A DNA stretch of 64,000 nucleotides from positions 1 through 64,000 of the forward strand of contig JAQBYJ010000011.1 in assembly GCA_027622555.1 (NCBI GenBank). Direction: 5' to 3'. The notes beneath the pieces were generated by a model that ran no database searches, was not told the DNA's origin, and saw only the letters and a program-made list of their open reading frames with translations. Below are positions 36,496 to 46,065 of the stretch, in pieces. The DNA comes from Verrucomicrobiota bacterium (lineage in GTDB: Bacteria > Verrucomicrobiota > Verrucomicrobiia > Opitutales > UBA2995). Made by a program: the position numbers and the translations under genes. Every line of letters begins with the position of its first letter. Within the stretch, counting starts at the first letter, position 1.

Positions 36496-36592
36496 GTCAG
36501 GGATTTACCCCGTAGAAAGAATCGGACCATACTTTTCATCTCTCCGAAATTCATCCTTCCTCCCTACTCATTTTGTATTATAGTATGAAACA

Positions 36593-37654
36593 ATGAATCG
36601 CCGCGACTTTATCATTTCAACCGCCGGAGCGGTCCTCGCCACACCTCTGGTTAGTCAAACGGTTTCGAAGAAATCAAAAATCCGGATCGGTCAAATCGGC
36701 ACCAAACACGCCCATGCATCCGGAAAGATCCAGGCCGTGCTTTCACAACCTGAAAACTTCGATGTGGTCGGCGTAGTTGAACCCGATGAAGTGCGCAGAG
36801 TAGAAATGTCCAAAAACAATGCCTACCGTGATGTCACCTGGCTGTCCGAAGAGCAGCTATTGAATTCACCGGGGCTGCAAGCCGTCGCAATAGAAACTGA
36901 AGTAGCCGATCTTGTCTCCACTGCGGCTCGCGCAATTTCTGCCGGATTTCACATTCATCACGACAAACCGGGCGGAGACTCTTTTCCAGAATTCCGGGAA
37001 TTGCTTAAACAAGCAGAAAGGGGAAATCGTATTGTGCAAATGGGTTACATGCTTCGCTATAATCCTGCTTTCCAATTCATGTACAGAGCAGTAAAAGACG
37101 GTTGGTTAGGTGAAATAATGGAAGTAGATTGCATGATGGGAAAACTAGCTTCTACCCAAACGCGTATAGACATCGGTCAATTTCCCGGAGGAGGAATGTT
37201 TGAACTGGGCGGACATGTAATCGATTCTATTATTCATATGCTGGGGAAACCCGATTCCGTAACACCCTACACGAGGAAAACGAAATCAGATGGAGTCGCT
37301 GACAATCAATTGGCAGTTCTCGAATTTGGGAAAGCCACCGCAACCGTCCGCATTAATCACAACGATCCATTCGGAAGTCCGCGCCGCCGTTTTCAGATAT
37401 CTGGTGACAAAGGAAGTATCGAAATCCAACAACTTGAATCTGGAAATCTGACACTCTACCTGGATGAACCAAGAGGTATTTACAAACAGGGTGTTCAGGA
37501 GGTTAAACTACCTATTACAGGCGGCCGTTACGATGAGGAGTTTGCTGATCTCAGTAAAGTAATTCGGGGAGTTAAGAAACTTGCCTGGTCATACTCACAT
37601 GATCTGAACACGCAGGAAGCATTGTTGCTGGCGTCCGACATGCCGGTCGGATAA
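36593..37654 (+). CDS. Tat-exported Gfo/Idh/MocA family oxidoreductase
   Basis: This 353-residue protein begins with a Tat-type signal (MNRRDFIISTAGAVLATPL). An NAD(P)-binding Rossmann fold (IRIGQIGTKHAH, VVGVVEPDE) follows, then the family active-site segment HHDKPGGD (in place of the common EKP) and the C-terminal beta-sheet domain (GGGMFELGGHVIDSIIHMLG). Exported members of this family work with tightly bound cofactor and interconvert sugar and keto-sugar. It is alone on the plus strand and convergent with the DUF1501 gene, whose stop is only 5 bases away. The exact sugar is unknown. Confidence 0.9.
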   Translation: MNRRDFIISTAGAVLATPLVSQTVSKKSKIRIGQIGTKHAHASGKIQAVLSQPENFDVVGVVEPDEVRRVEMSKNNAYRDVTWLSEEQLLNSPGLQAVAIETEVADLVSTAARAISAGFHIHHDKPGGDSFPEFRELLKQAERGNRIVQMGYMLRYNPAFQFMYRAVKDGWLGEIMEVDCMMGKLASTQTRIDIGQFPGGGMFELGGHVIDSIIHMLGKPDSVTPYTRKTKSDGVADNQLAVLEFGKATATVRINHNDPFGSPRRRFQISGDKGSIEIQQLESGNLTLYLDEPRGIYKQGVQEVKLPITGGRYDEEFADLSKVIRGVKKLAWSYSHDLNTQEALLLASDMPVG

Positions 37655-37659
37655 GCGAA

Positions 37660-39108
37660 TCAGGCCAACACCTGCTTTATTACGTGGCCATGAACATCGG
37701 TTAAGCGCCGGTCCAGACCATTATGGTACCAGGAAAGTTGCTTATAATCGAGTCCCAGGATATGAAGAACCGTTGAGTAGAATTCCCAAATCGTTGTCGG
37801 GTTAACTTCAGCCCGGCGGCCAAAGTCGTCGGTCGCCCCATAACTGGTTCCACCTTTAACTCCGCCGCCCATCATCCAGAGCGTGAATCCATCCGGATTG
37901 TGGTCGCGACCAAGGGTGCCGTTTTGCCGGGTAGGCATACGCCCGAATTCCGTGGTCCACAGAACGAGGGTATCCTCCATAAGTCCTCGTTGCTTCAAGT
38001 CACTCAGCAAGGCCGCAGTTGGTTGATCGAACACTGGCAAATGCCGCTTGTAATCGTCCTGAAGCGTTTTGTGAGCGTCCCAATTTAACAATCCATCCAC
38101 TCCGCTCGCACGGGAGGCGCAATAGAGATTCACATAACGAACTCCTCGTTCCAATAAGCGTCGAGCCAAAATACAATTTCTGGCGTAGGAGGACTTTAGC
38201 TTATTTTCCGAGTCGGTGCCGTACAGTTTGTGGATATGTTCAGGTTCACTTTTGAAATCGCTGACTTCAGGGGCAGAGAGCTGCATTTTTGCCGCCAATT
38301 CATAGGAGCCCATGCGGGCTTGAAGTTCACTTTCCTCCGGACGTAGCGAGAAATGCTGTTCATTGAAAAACCGGAGGGCTTCCCGTGTTTTTTCTTCCTC
38401 AGCGATACTGATGGAATCCGGTTGTCGTAAGTTTCGAATAGGCCGATGCGCGGCCATAGTGATTGCCTGATGCTTGGCCGGTAAAAAGCCATTACTCCAA
38501 TTAGCCTTCCCATTCGGAGGTTCTCCACGAATATCGGGAATGGCCACGTAGGTAGGCAAATCGTCTGCCATACTTCCCAAAGCGTAACTGACCCACGCCC
38601 CGGCACTCGGAAAACCTTCTGTGGGATGTCCCGTATTTACAAATACACAACCGGGCCCATGGGTATTGGTCTTCGACTGCATACCGTGAAAGAACGCGAT
38701 ATCATCCACATGCTTTGCCATGTGAGGCAGCATGGAGGTTATCATCTTACCACTTTTTCCCGCTGGTTTGAAATCCCATGGACTCCGCATCAACGGTCCA
38801 TTCTTACCTTGAAAGGAAACAAAGTTTTCCTCCCCCGGAAGGGACTGGCCATCGTATTTATCGAGCATCGGCTTATGCTCCCACAAGTCCATGTGAGACG
38901 CTGCACCAGGACAAAATATCTGTAGAACCCGTTTAGCTCTCGGTTTCAAATGAGTCATCCCGTTACCTGCCTTCCAAGCCCGGCCAGCAGGTGATTGTCC
39001 TTTCAAAGAGTCAGCGCCTAACAAATGACTTAAGCCAACTCCCATAAGACCTGAGGTGACGTTTCCAAGGAAACGTCGACGGGAGTATTCATTCAGGGAA
39101 CCTTCCAT
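37660..39108 (-). CDS. Tat-exported DUF1501 protein
   Basis: This 482-residue protein has a Tat signal (NEYSRRRFLGNVTSGLMGVG) and a DUF1501 body with sulfatase/phosphatase-like traits (LQIFCPGAASHMDLWEHKP, FFHGMQSKTNTHGPGCVFVN, LVLWTTEFGRMPTRQNG, LGRDHNPDGFTLWMMGGGVK). Its ATG overlaps the stop of the upstream DUF1549/DUF1553 gene by one base (TAATG), so the two are translated together. DUF1501 proteins nearly always pair with such cytochromes in PVC bacteria; the joint reaction is unknown. It is the last gene of a probable four-gene operon starting with the sulfatase at 44434. Confidence 0.92.
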   Translation of the reverse strand: MEGSLNEYSRRRFLGNVTSGLMGVGLSHLLGADSLKGQSPAGRAWKAGNGMTHLKPRAKRVLQIFCPGAASHMDLWEHKPMLDKYDGQSLPGEENFVSFQGKNGPLMRSPWDFKPAGKSGKMITSMLPHMAKHVDDIAFFHGMQSKTNTHGPGCVFVNTGHPTEGFPSAGAWVSYALGSMADDLPTYVAIPDIRGEPPNGKANWSNGFLPAKHQAITMAAHRPIRNLRQPDSISIAEEEKTREALRFFNEQHFSLRPEESELQARMGSYELAAKMQLSAPEVSDFKSEPEHIHKLYGTDSENKLKSSYARNCILARRLLERGVRYVNLYCASRASGVDGLLNWDAHKTLQDDYKRHLPVFDQPTAALLSDLKQRGLMEDTLVLWTTEFGRMPTRQNGTLGRDHNPDGFTLWMMGGGVKGGTSYGATDDFGRRAEVNPTTIWEFYSTVLHILGLDYKQLSWYHNGLDRRLTDVHGHVIKQVLA

Positions 39109-42008
39109 TAGTCTAAATAAATAAATTCGCTGGAGTTTAGAATGGCACGACAGAGAGCCCGGAGTCCATGATTTTGCATAAGATCCAAGCTAACATCGAT
39201 TTCATCCTGAGTGGGAAGCCGCTGGTAGGCAGCCATAAACACTTTAATGACCCGGGCAGTTGCCGCCTTTTCACCATCAGCTTGCACCATCTGGGCCATG
39301 CTTTCTGCCATATCCAGGGTAAATTGATGGTTCATCATGGTGAGTGCCTGCAAGGGAGTTGTTGTTTGAACACGGCGAGGCGTAGACAACGTACAATCCG
39401 CTTGATCGAAGTCCGTCATGAGATCCACAACAGACGCACGCGCATTTTGATGATAAACGGCTCGTCGATAGGTTTCTGAGTTATGGTGATCGAGCGGTTC
39501 GTAGGTTGAAACATTGTCGCGCATAAAATGATACAATCGGTAGCCAGGACCTCCCATGCTTTTATCCAGATTTCCAGAGACACTGAGCATGGTATCGCGA
39601 ATTTCCTCTGCGGACAGTCGCCGCGGAGGGAAGCGCCACAGGAGGCGACTATCGGAATCGAGCTCTCCACCATCCGTTCGCCACTGGGACGATTGGCGAT
39701 ATACCTTCGAAGTCATAATCAATCGATGCATCGCCTTGAGCTGCCAGCTATTCTTTTTTAATTCATTGGCCAGAAAATCAAGGAGCTCAGGATGCGTTGG
39801 TCGCCCTCCCATATAACCCAGGTCGTTGGGCGTATCAACAATACCCGTACCAAAGTGGTAGTGCCACAATCGATTCGCAAGCACACGGGCGGTTAAAGGA
39901 TTATCCGGATGAGTGATCCAATTCGCCAATTCCAAACGGCGATCAGCCTCTGATGAATCAGAAGGAAGTTCGAATGTCGGAGCAACTTCACTGAGAGTCG
40001 ACAAACTAGCAGCCACAACTTCTGCGCCTGGTTTCTGAGGACTACCTCCGATAAAGATACGAAAAGGTCCTGCGGCATCCTCGTCGCTTCGTTTTCCCAA
40101 CCACGCACTCGGAAGAGATGGCACCTTTTTGATTTCTCGATTAAGCCCGGTGATTTCCTTTTCCAGATAGCGTTTATGAGCCTTTTCCTCCTCAGTCATT
40201 CCCAATTGAATCAAGCGATGATCCAGGTGCGAGGGCGCTTGAACCAAAGGAGGTCGTGCTGGATTGGGTGGTTGTAGACTGACGGGTTGGCGATCGTATC
40301 CATTGGCAACCTCGGTCCAGTTCGCTCCATCCAAAGACACCTCGATTCTATAATCGGCGACGAATACAAATTTAAAAAGCTCTGGTGCCAGCTCACCTTG
40401 AGCACTGGAAAAATATACGCGATTTACTTTAGCAGGTTCAGCCAATTCTATCGTCAGGTAATTAGAGGTTGAGATGAATCGATCTCCGATCTCGCCATCA
40501 TTCACGTGATGAGTTCCGTAGGTCTCAGGGAAATCTTCGTTTATTCGAGCCTCTCCGTGGGCGATTCCTCCATTAGACGCCAAGGCTACATTACGTGAAT
40601 TTTCTTCAGAAGACCAAACCTCGAATTCATCAATTTTAAACCCATTATCCGTGGACAAGTTTAAATCCTGCGCGTCACACACCAACCGAACGAATTTTGC
40701 ATTAATTGAGGCAAAGGTTTCCTCGGTTCCGGTTCGTTGAACGGATGGGCGTGTCCACTGAACTTCGAACTCTTCCAGGTGATCCAATGATCGTTGGCGA
40801 ACTTTTTCGTCCAAATCTTCAAGTTCGTTTTCAAGTTTTGCCTTTCTCTGAGTCAGCGGCTTCAACAAGCCGGTACGCTCCTGTTTCGCTTCCGTGGTTG
40901 CCCAAGGAACAGAACCGTGCTGAACACCCGCAAAGGTGGTATACACACGATAGTAGTCCGCCTGCAGAATGGGATCGAACTTATGGTCGTGGCATCGCGC
41001 GCAACTCAATGTCATACCAAGAAAGGCTTCGCCGGTGGCATTGATTATTTCATCGAGCGTATTGGCACGGATTTGTGCTGCTTGTACTGGATCCTGATTG
41101 TTCACCGTATCGTAGGGTCCTGCCACCAGAAAGGCGCTTCCAATTTCCACGTCCGGATTTCCCTCTCCGATAATGTCCCCAGCCAGATGCTCCTGGATGA
41201 AAAGATCAAAAGGTTTGTCTTCGTTAATGGAGCGAATGACATAGTCCCGAAACGGCCACAGATCGTCAATGATCCAGTTTTGCTCAAACCCAACACTCTC
41301 ACCAAATCGAACCACATCCAACCAATGTCGCCCCCAACGTTCCCCGTAATGAGGAGAAGCCAATAAGCGATCAATCAACTTTTCGTAAACAAGCGGATCT
41401 GGGTCATTCACAAAAGCATCCACCTCCAATTGCGTCGGCGGCAAGCCAATCAAATCGTAAGTGACACGACGAATCAAAGCACGTCGATCGGCCTCCGGAT
41501 TCATTGTCAGACCTTTTTCAGAGAGCGCCTCCTCAATAAAAGCGTCTATCGAATCCAGCCCTCCAATGGCAATAGGCTGATAGGCCCACCAGGATTTATC
41601 CGATTTGGAAGCTTCCTTCAATATCAGGTCCTCGGGCCATTCGGCACCTTCATCAATCCAACGTGCGAGCAGTGCTGCTTCCTCCTGAGTAAGCGGATCT
41701 CCGTCCTGGGGCATCTCAGGTGGTTCGTCCTCATATTCCGGAAGGGTAATCCAATGCAACATACTATCGGAAGCGTTTCCAGGAATCAGGAAATCATCTC
41801 CAGCAGCCTGGATGTCCACTTTCGTGGCCATGGAGAAATCGCCCTTGAGTATGTTGGGATTGTGACAACTCAGGCACTTGGCCTCAAGAATTGGAGCTAA
41901 TTGACCGGCAAAATCAACCGGCTGGCCATCAGAAACAAGAGTAGATCCTAAAAGAAAACCACTCAACAAAGTGACCTGAGAAATTTTATATATGGGTGGG
42001 GATTTCAT
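39108..42008 (-). CDS. PSCyt1/DUF1549/DUF1553 planctomycete-type cytochrome
   Basis: This 966-residue exported protein (signal about 1-28) has a PSCyt1 heme motif CLSCH at residues 45-49. DUF1549 follows (EKLIDRLLASPHYGERWGRH, WLDVVRFGES) with the characteristic second CARCHDHKFDP near residue 346. A discoidin/F5-8C-like carbohydrate-binding middle region comes next (about 430-590: KFVRLVCDAQDLN, NDGEIGDRFISTSNYLTIEL). The C-terminal DUF1553 closes the chain (NPLTARVLANRLWHYHFGTG, NDLGYMGGRPTHPELLDFLA). It lies 16 bases after the TauD gene and overlaps the DUF1501 start, so all are probably one operon. The inserted sugar-binding-like domain points to a glycan substrate. Confidence 0.92.
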   Translation of the reverse strand: MKSPPIYKISQVTLLSGFLLGSTLVSDGQPVDFAGQLAPILEAKCLSCHNPNILKGDFSMATKVDIQAAGDDFLIPGNASDSMLHWITLPEYEDEPPEMPQDGDPLTQEEAALLARWIDEGAEWPEDLILKEASKSDKSWWAYQPIAIGGLDSIDAFIEEALSEKGLTMNPEADRRALIRRVTYDLIGLPPTQLEVDAFVNDPDPLVYEKLIDRLLASPHYGERWGRHWLDVVRFGESVGFEQNWIIDDLWPFRDYVIRSINEDKPFDLFIQEHLAGDIIGEGNPDVEIGSAFLVAGPYDTVNNQDPVQAAQIRANTLDEIINATGEAFLGMTLSCARCHDHKFDPILQADYYRVYTTFAGVQHGSVPWATTEAKQERTGLLKPLTQRKAKLENELEDLDEKVRQRSLDHLEEFEVQWTRPSVQRTGTEETFASINAKFVRLVCDAQDLNLSTDNGFKIDEFEVWSSEENSRNVALASNGGIAHGEARINEDFPETYGTHHVNDGEIGDRFISTSNYLTIELAEPAKVNRVYFSSAQGELAPELFKFVFVADYRIEVSLDGANWTEVANGYDRQPVSLQPPNPARPPLVQAPSHLDHRLIQLGMTEEEKAHKRYLEKEITGLNREIKKVPSLPSAWLGKRSDEDAAGPFRIFIGGSPQKPGAEVVAASLSTLSEVAPTFELPSDSSEADRRLELANWITHPDNPLTARVLANRLWHYHFGTGIVDTPNDLGYMGGRPTHPELLDFLANELKKNSWQLKAMHRLIMTSKVYRQSSQWRTDGGELDSDSRLLWRFPPRRLSAEEIRDTMLSVSGNLDKSMGGPGYRLYHFMRDNVSTYEPLDHHNSETYRRAVYHQNARASVVDLMTDFDQADCTLSTPRRVQTTTPLQALTMMNHQFTLDMAESMAQMVQADGEKAATARVIKVFMAAYQRLPTQDEIDVSLDLMQNHGLRALCRAILNSSEFIYLD

Positions 42009-42024
42009 TCAAAGCATGTCCGCC

Positions 42025-42882
42025 TTATACGGTTGGCCCATCACCAAGGAGTGTTGTTCTTCGCAACACCCGTCGAGCATTTTCAGCATCCCAGGGCCGG
42101 CCACGATGTAAAGAGCAACGATTATCCCACATCACTAAATCTCCAGGCTTCCAGGAATGCCGATAAACAAATCGTGATTGAGTCGTCCATTCAAGTAGCT
42201 CGTTTAACAAAGCCCTGCCTTCTTCGATCGACCATCCTAGAATATGAGAAGCATGAGCACCTAGAAAGAGAGTTTTCTCGCCTGTCTCCGGAATATCCCG
42301 AATCAATTTCTGCGGTACGGGCGGCACTTCATTTTGGAAATCTGTGTCCATTAATCCTGGAGAAATCTTATTACGCGAATAGAGTAAGCTGTGTTCTGCG
42401 ACCAAGTCTTGAAATAGCTTCTTTTTCTCTTCCGGCAGGGCAGAATATCCAGCCTTCATCGAAGCGTATTCCGTTTCGCCGCCTTGTGATGGAATCTCAA
42501 GGGCATACAAAAGCGCACCCCTGGAAGGCACCTTCTTATATGAACTATCGGAATGCCAAAGGAGATTTCCTTTGAGATAGAGCATGGACTTGTCTGATGG
42601 AGGAATGATGTTTCCTTTGGTATCGACGTTGGAAATTCTGTTTATCCAACCACCGCCGCCACTCGGGTCGTTTACCATGGTTGGCTCCAATGGACCAAAT
42701 TTTTTACTAAATTCTATGTGTTGCTGTTCCGTGAGATTCTGATCGCGGAAAATGAGAACAGAATGTTCATAGAAGGCGCTTTCCAACTGATCGAAAACGT
42801 CATCGTCGATAGGCCGTGCCAAATCAATGCCTTCAACCTCGGCGGCAAATAAATCGTTCAGCTTTGTTATTCTTAGGCCCAT
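42025..42882 (-). CDS. TauD/TfdA-family 2-oxoglutarate-dependent dioxygenase
   Basis: This 285-residue cytoplasmic enzyme carries the Fe(II)-binding triad His110, Asp112 (LLWHSDSSYKKVPSRG) and His259 (DNRCSLHRGRPWD), with Arg270/271 for 2-oxoglutarate. Family members oxidise taurine, 2,4-D or alkyl sulfates. The alkylsulfatase AtsK is one of them and releases sulfate oxidatively. It sits between a sulfatase (58-base gap) and a DUF1553 cytochrome (16-base gap) on the same strand, so use of an organosulfur compound is an attractive inference, although other substrates remain possible. Confidence 0.9.
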   Translation of the reverse strand: MGLRITKLNDLFAAEVEGIDLARPIDDDVFDQLESAFYEHSVLIFRDQNLTEQQHIEFSKKFGPLEPTMVNDPSGGGGWINRISNVDTKGNIIPPSDKSMLYLKGNLLWHSDSSYKKVPSRGALLYALEIPSQGGETEYASMKAGYSALPEEKKKLFQDLVAEHSLLYSRNKISPGLMDTDFQNEVPPVPQKLIRDIPETGEKTLFLGAHASHILGWSIEEGRALLNELLEWTTQSRFVYRHSWKPGDLVMWDNRCSLHRGRPWDAENARRVLRRTTLLGDGPTV

Positions 42883-42940
42883 AAATCGTTTCTGATTAAG
42901 CTGAAAGTGAGGGCGTCATACCTTTATTCTGACACGAATT

Positions 42941-44434
42941 CTATTTTTCGTCGGCATGATACCATTCCATTTGCGGTATATTGGAGGCAGGCGGAGGCGG
43001 CCAATGAGCACCGCGTTGACTAGTCAATCCACGGTTGGGACCAGGGGTATAGTTCCGGTTGGGAAGCCCAACCAGCTCGCCATCTTTCACCCAGGATTCA
43101 TCCTCACCATAAAGCTCGGTGATCAACTTTTCTTTCAAATCTTTCAGTACATCGGCGTGTTCAAGAGAGTCAGCAAGGTTGTTCATTTCTTTTGGATCCT
43201 CGTCCAAATCAAAAAGAAGACTGAAGTTTCCAACGCTATAATAAATCAGTTTATAACGATCATTGCGGATCATGCGGGTTGCCCGAAGTCCTTCATCGCA
43301 CTCACCATAGAAATAGTCACGTTTCACCTCACCTACCATGGAGACACCGTCAACAGTATCTGGAATATCGATACCCGCAAGATCAAGTAAGGTAGGCATC
43401 ACGTCCTGCCAACCAACCAAACGGTTATCTTCGCGATGGTGCCCTACTCGTTTATCACCTTTCACGCCCATAAGCAGCATAGGGATATTTGCCGAGTTTT
43501 CGTAAAATGTCCGCTTGGCCCACATATTGTGATTCCCCAACATATCCCCATGATCCGATGTGAAACATATAATTGTGTTATCCAACAATCCCTCTTCCCG
43601 GAGGGTACCAATCACTACACGTAATTGGTGGTCAATCTGAGTACAAAGCGCATAAAAGGCTAGCCGGGCTCCTCGAATCTGTTCTTCAGAAAATTTTCTG
43701 CCTCGGTCGAAATCCACCTGCAAACTGAAACAAGGATCATTCATCCTAGTCCAATCACCGATATAGGGTAAATCGATTTCAATTCCCATATCACGGTACA
43801 TGTCCAAGTAGCTTTGTACCGGTAACAAGGGCGGATGAGGATGACGGAACGATAAATACCAGAATGCAGGCCGATTTGGGTCCTTACGCTTAATCACACG
43901 ACACATCTGATTGGCTGCCCAATTGGTTGCATGTGTCTCTTCGGGGAAAAACCAGGGTCGATAACTGTATTCATTGTTACTCATGCCATGCTCAAAGAAC
44001 CGACCTGCATAACCTTGATCTCCCAGAAACAACTCATAGTCATCCACCACTCCATAAATCTGCCGACCCTCTTCATCGAGAATCACATCATCGAATCCAA
44101 TTCGGTTACGTTGAGGATAAACATGCAATTTCCCAACTGCGTAAGCCTGATATCCGGCATCCCTGAATGTCCCTGCCATAGTAGGAAGATTGGGCATCGG
44201 CATGGTTTCATGAAAAACGCGGTCGCCATGTGTTTTGGGAGTAGTGCCCGTCATCAGCGTTCGCCGAGCCGGAATACACACGGGACATTCCGCATAGGTA
44301 TTGGTAAACCTGGTACCGTTTGCCGCCAGTTGATCGAGGGTTGGCGTTTGAATTGCACGATGCCCTGCACACCCCATAAAGGAAGCTGGCCAGTGATCGG
44401 TGGAAATGAGGAGTACGTTGGGTTTTTCCGACAT
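42941..44434 (-). CDS. S1 sulfatase without signal peptide
   Basis: This 497-residue protein starts directly with the sulfatase core (MSEKPNVLLISTDHWPASFM), so it appears cytoplasmic, unlike the other sulfatases here. The formylglycine site is CIPAR at residues 53-57, with Cys as the residue to be oxidised. The C-terminal metal site FTSDHGDMLGNH is intact. It resembles choline-sulfatase/arylsulfatase-like members of family S1. It is the first gene of a run with TauD, DUF1553 and DUF1501 genes. A cytosolic sulfatase would act on small imported sulfate or phosphonate esters, not on polymers. A sulfatase-maturing enzyme must be encoded elsewhere. Confidence 0.92.
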   Translation of the reverse strand: MSEKPNVLLISTDHWPASFMGCAGHRAIQTPTLDQLAANGTRFTNTYAECPVCIPARRTLMTGTTPKTHGDRVFHETMPMPNLPTMAGTFRDAGYQAYAVGKLHVYPQRNRIGFDDVILDEEGRQIYGVVDDYELFLGDQGYAGRFFEHGMSNNEYSYRPWFFPEETHATNWAANQMCRVIKRKDPNRPAFWYLSFRHPHPPLLPVQSYLDMYRDMGIEIDLPYIGDWTRMNDPCFSLQVDFDRGRKFSEEQIRGARLAFYALCTQIDHQLRVVIGTLREEGLLDNTIICFTSDHGDMLGNHNMWAKRTFYENSANIPMLLMGVKGDKRVGHHREDNRLVGWQDVMPTLLDLAGIDIPDTVDGVSMVGEVKRDYFYGECDEGLRATRMIRNDRYKLIYYSVGNFSLLFDLDEDPKEMNNLADSLEHADVLKDLKEKLITELYGEDESWVKDGELVGLPNRNYTPGPNRGLTSQRGAHWPPPPASNIPQMEWYHADEK

Positions 44435-44544
44435 TCAGTTAATTGAGATTTTAGAAATCATAGCGTCCACGTTGCTCAAGTCATGTCAAATCTACAGTGG
44501 GCCTGACACCAAACTAATCGGAGTAATTGGCCAGATTGGCCTCC

Positions 44545-45906
44545 TTAACGATACTTCTCAATCAACTCTTTTTGAGCTTTGATCGCATTCTTTTCATACT
44601 TGTTGAAAGGAACACCAGATACTTCCTCGATAGTACGTCTGAAGATATCCTGACCCGATTCCTTTCCTTTCAAATTTGCCAGGTTCGACCTTAGGGCATC
44701 CACAAACTTATCGGTATAACGCATGTAGGCGTCGAGGGCAATGAAGCGGGCACCGTTAGGACTTTTGTAATTGATCCAGACTTTTGCGTCTTTCTTGCCA
44801 TGAACACCCTTCCGATTTTCTCCGGGATTCCAATTCAACAAGTCCAGGTCTTCACCGAGTATGTTCTCCGAAAGGTGGAAACGTTGCAGTGCGTAAAGCG
44901 AATAAACCTCCTTGGCTCCATGACGATTTACGGTGATCACATCTGATAAGAATCGAGCAAAAACTTGGTTAAACCAGTCCCGATCCTTAACATTGAAACG
45001 CTGCTTAGAAACCGCTTCTGAAATCTCACGATAAAATCCACCGCGGAATCGTGTATCGCGTCGAGCGACCCAACTAAATGGATCATAAATATGAACCAGA
45101 TTTTTAACGAACGTTTGCTGCAACCTTAAGACTTGCTCCTCTCTGGGCTCGGTGGAGTTGATTAGAACCGGGTAAGTCAGCTTAACATCTTTAAAAGCAC
45201 TCGGAGGAACATCGTTAGCCAGGCCATGATCAATAAAGTGGTAACCTTCATTGGTATCGAGATTGAGTCCCTGAAATTTCTCGATATTAAACGGATTCCC
45301 AAATCGGTTCTTTCCGGTGGGTGGCCGTACGAATGACACCTTCCAATGAGTGGTAACCCGTCGTTCCCAAATCCCCTTCGCCTTATTGAAATGAATGTCT
45401 TTGGTATATTTTCCCTGCGGCTTATTCGGTAGCATTCGATTCAGCTCATCGACATCCCAATATATCATAGCCTCTATTTTATAAAAGGGCTCAGTGTTCA
45501 AACGGTAGAGGATAGATTTCTCTTTGATCATCCACTTGGAATGATCGATATCGAAACCTTTAATTCCGAATGAATCTGAGAGTTCAGCCAATTCCTCCTC
45601 AAAAGCCAAACCGTCTTCCAATCGAAAATTCAGGTGACCAATTTCATGGATGAGCAATTTTTTATGAAATCCCAGGAGCAGATCGTTAAACGTGTCTGCA
45701 AAATCTAAAACAACAGGATTCGTCCCGATATATTTCTCACCCGTCAATCCATCAATGATTTCAATCGGAGTTTCATAAATGACGAAGGCTTCGAGCTCAT
45801 AAGTTTCACCATCGAAATTCAATGAATCATCGGCTTGAAGAGATATCGCAAGGTCCGAAAGCAACCAAGCAACCATTCCAAGTCTAAGGTAACGTAATAA
45901 ATGCAT
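44545..45906 (-). CDS. Exported protein with HExxH zinc-protease-like motif
   Basis: This 453-residue protein has a signal peptide (hydrophobic about 8-25, ending SLQADD). A helix carries HEIGH at residues 87-91 (KKLLIHEIGHLNFRLEDG), the classic zinc-binding and catalytic motif of zincin metallopeptidases, with acidic residues EEELAE 12-17 positions later. The rest is charged and helical and I do not recognise a family. No partner domain is evident. It lies 110 bases upstream of the sulfatase operon. A metalloprotease role is plausible but rests on the single motif and its helical setting. Confidence 0.55.
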   Translation of the reverse strand: MHLLRYLRLGMVAWLLSDLAISLQADDSLNFDGETYELEAFVIYETPIEIIDGLTGEKYIGTNPVVLDFADTFNDLLLGFHKKLLIHEIGHLNFRLEDGLAFEEELAELSDSFGIKGFDIDHSKWMIKEKSILYRLNTEPFYKIEAMIYWDVDELNRMLPNKPQGKYTKDIHFNKAKGIWERRVTTHWKVSFVRPPTGKNRFGNPFNIEKFQGLNLDTNEGYHFIDHGLANDVPPSAFKDVKLTYPVLINSTEPREEQVLRLQQTFVKNLVHIYDPFSWVARRDTRFRGGFYREISEAVSKQRFNVKDRDWFNQVFARFLSDVITVNRHGAKEVYSLYALQRFHLSENILGEDLDLLNWNPGENRKGVHGKKDAKVWINYKSPNGARFIALDAYMRYTDKFVDALRSNLANLKGKESGQDIFRRTIEEVSGVPFNKYEKNAIKAQKELIEKYR

Positions 45907-46065
45907 AATCCTCCAATTGAGCTAAATCCCCCAGAAAAAACAACCAAGAAAGTCCATTTTAAAATATCTCGAAGCTTGTGAATACTATAATCCTCCAACT
46001 GTGGCCCGCCATCTTCGGCCCAATAAGCTTAGTTTTTATTTCTCAAAAAGACGCCAGAATCACAG

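Noticed and set aside
42941-44434. Missed signal peptide upstream of the sulfatase start
   Set aside because: The region before 44434 on the minus strand gives no in-frame hydrophobic leader, and MSEKPNVLLIS starts at the first strand of the fold.
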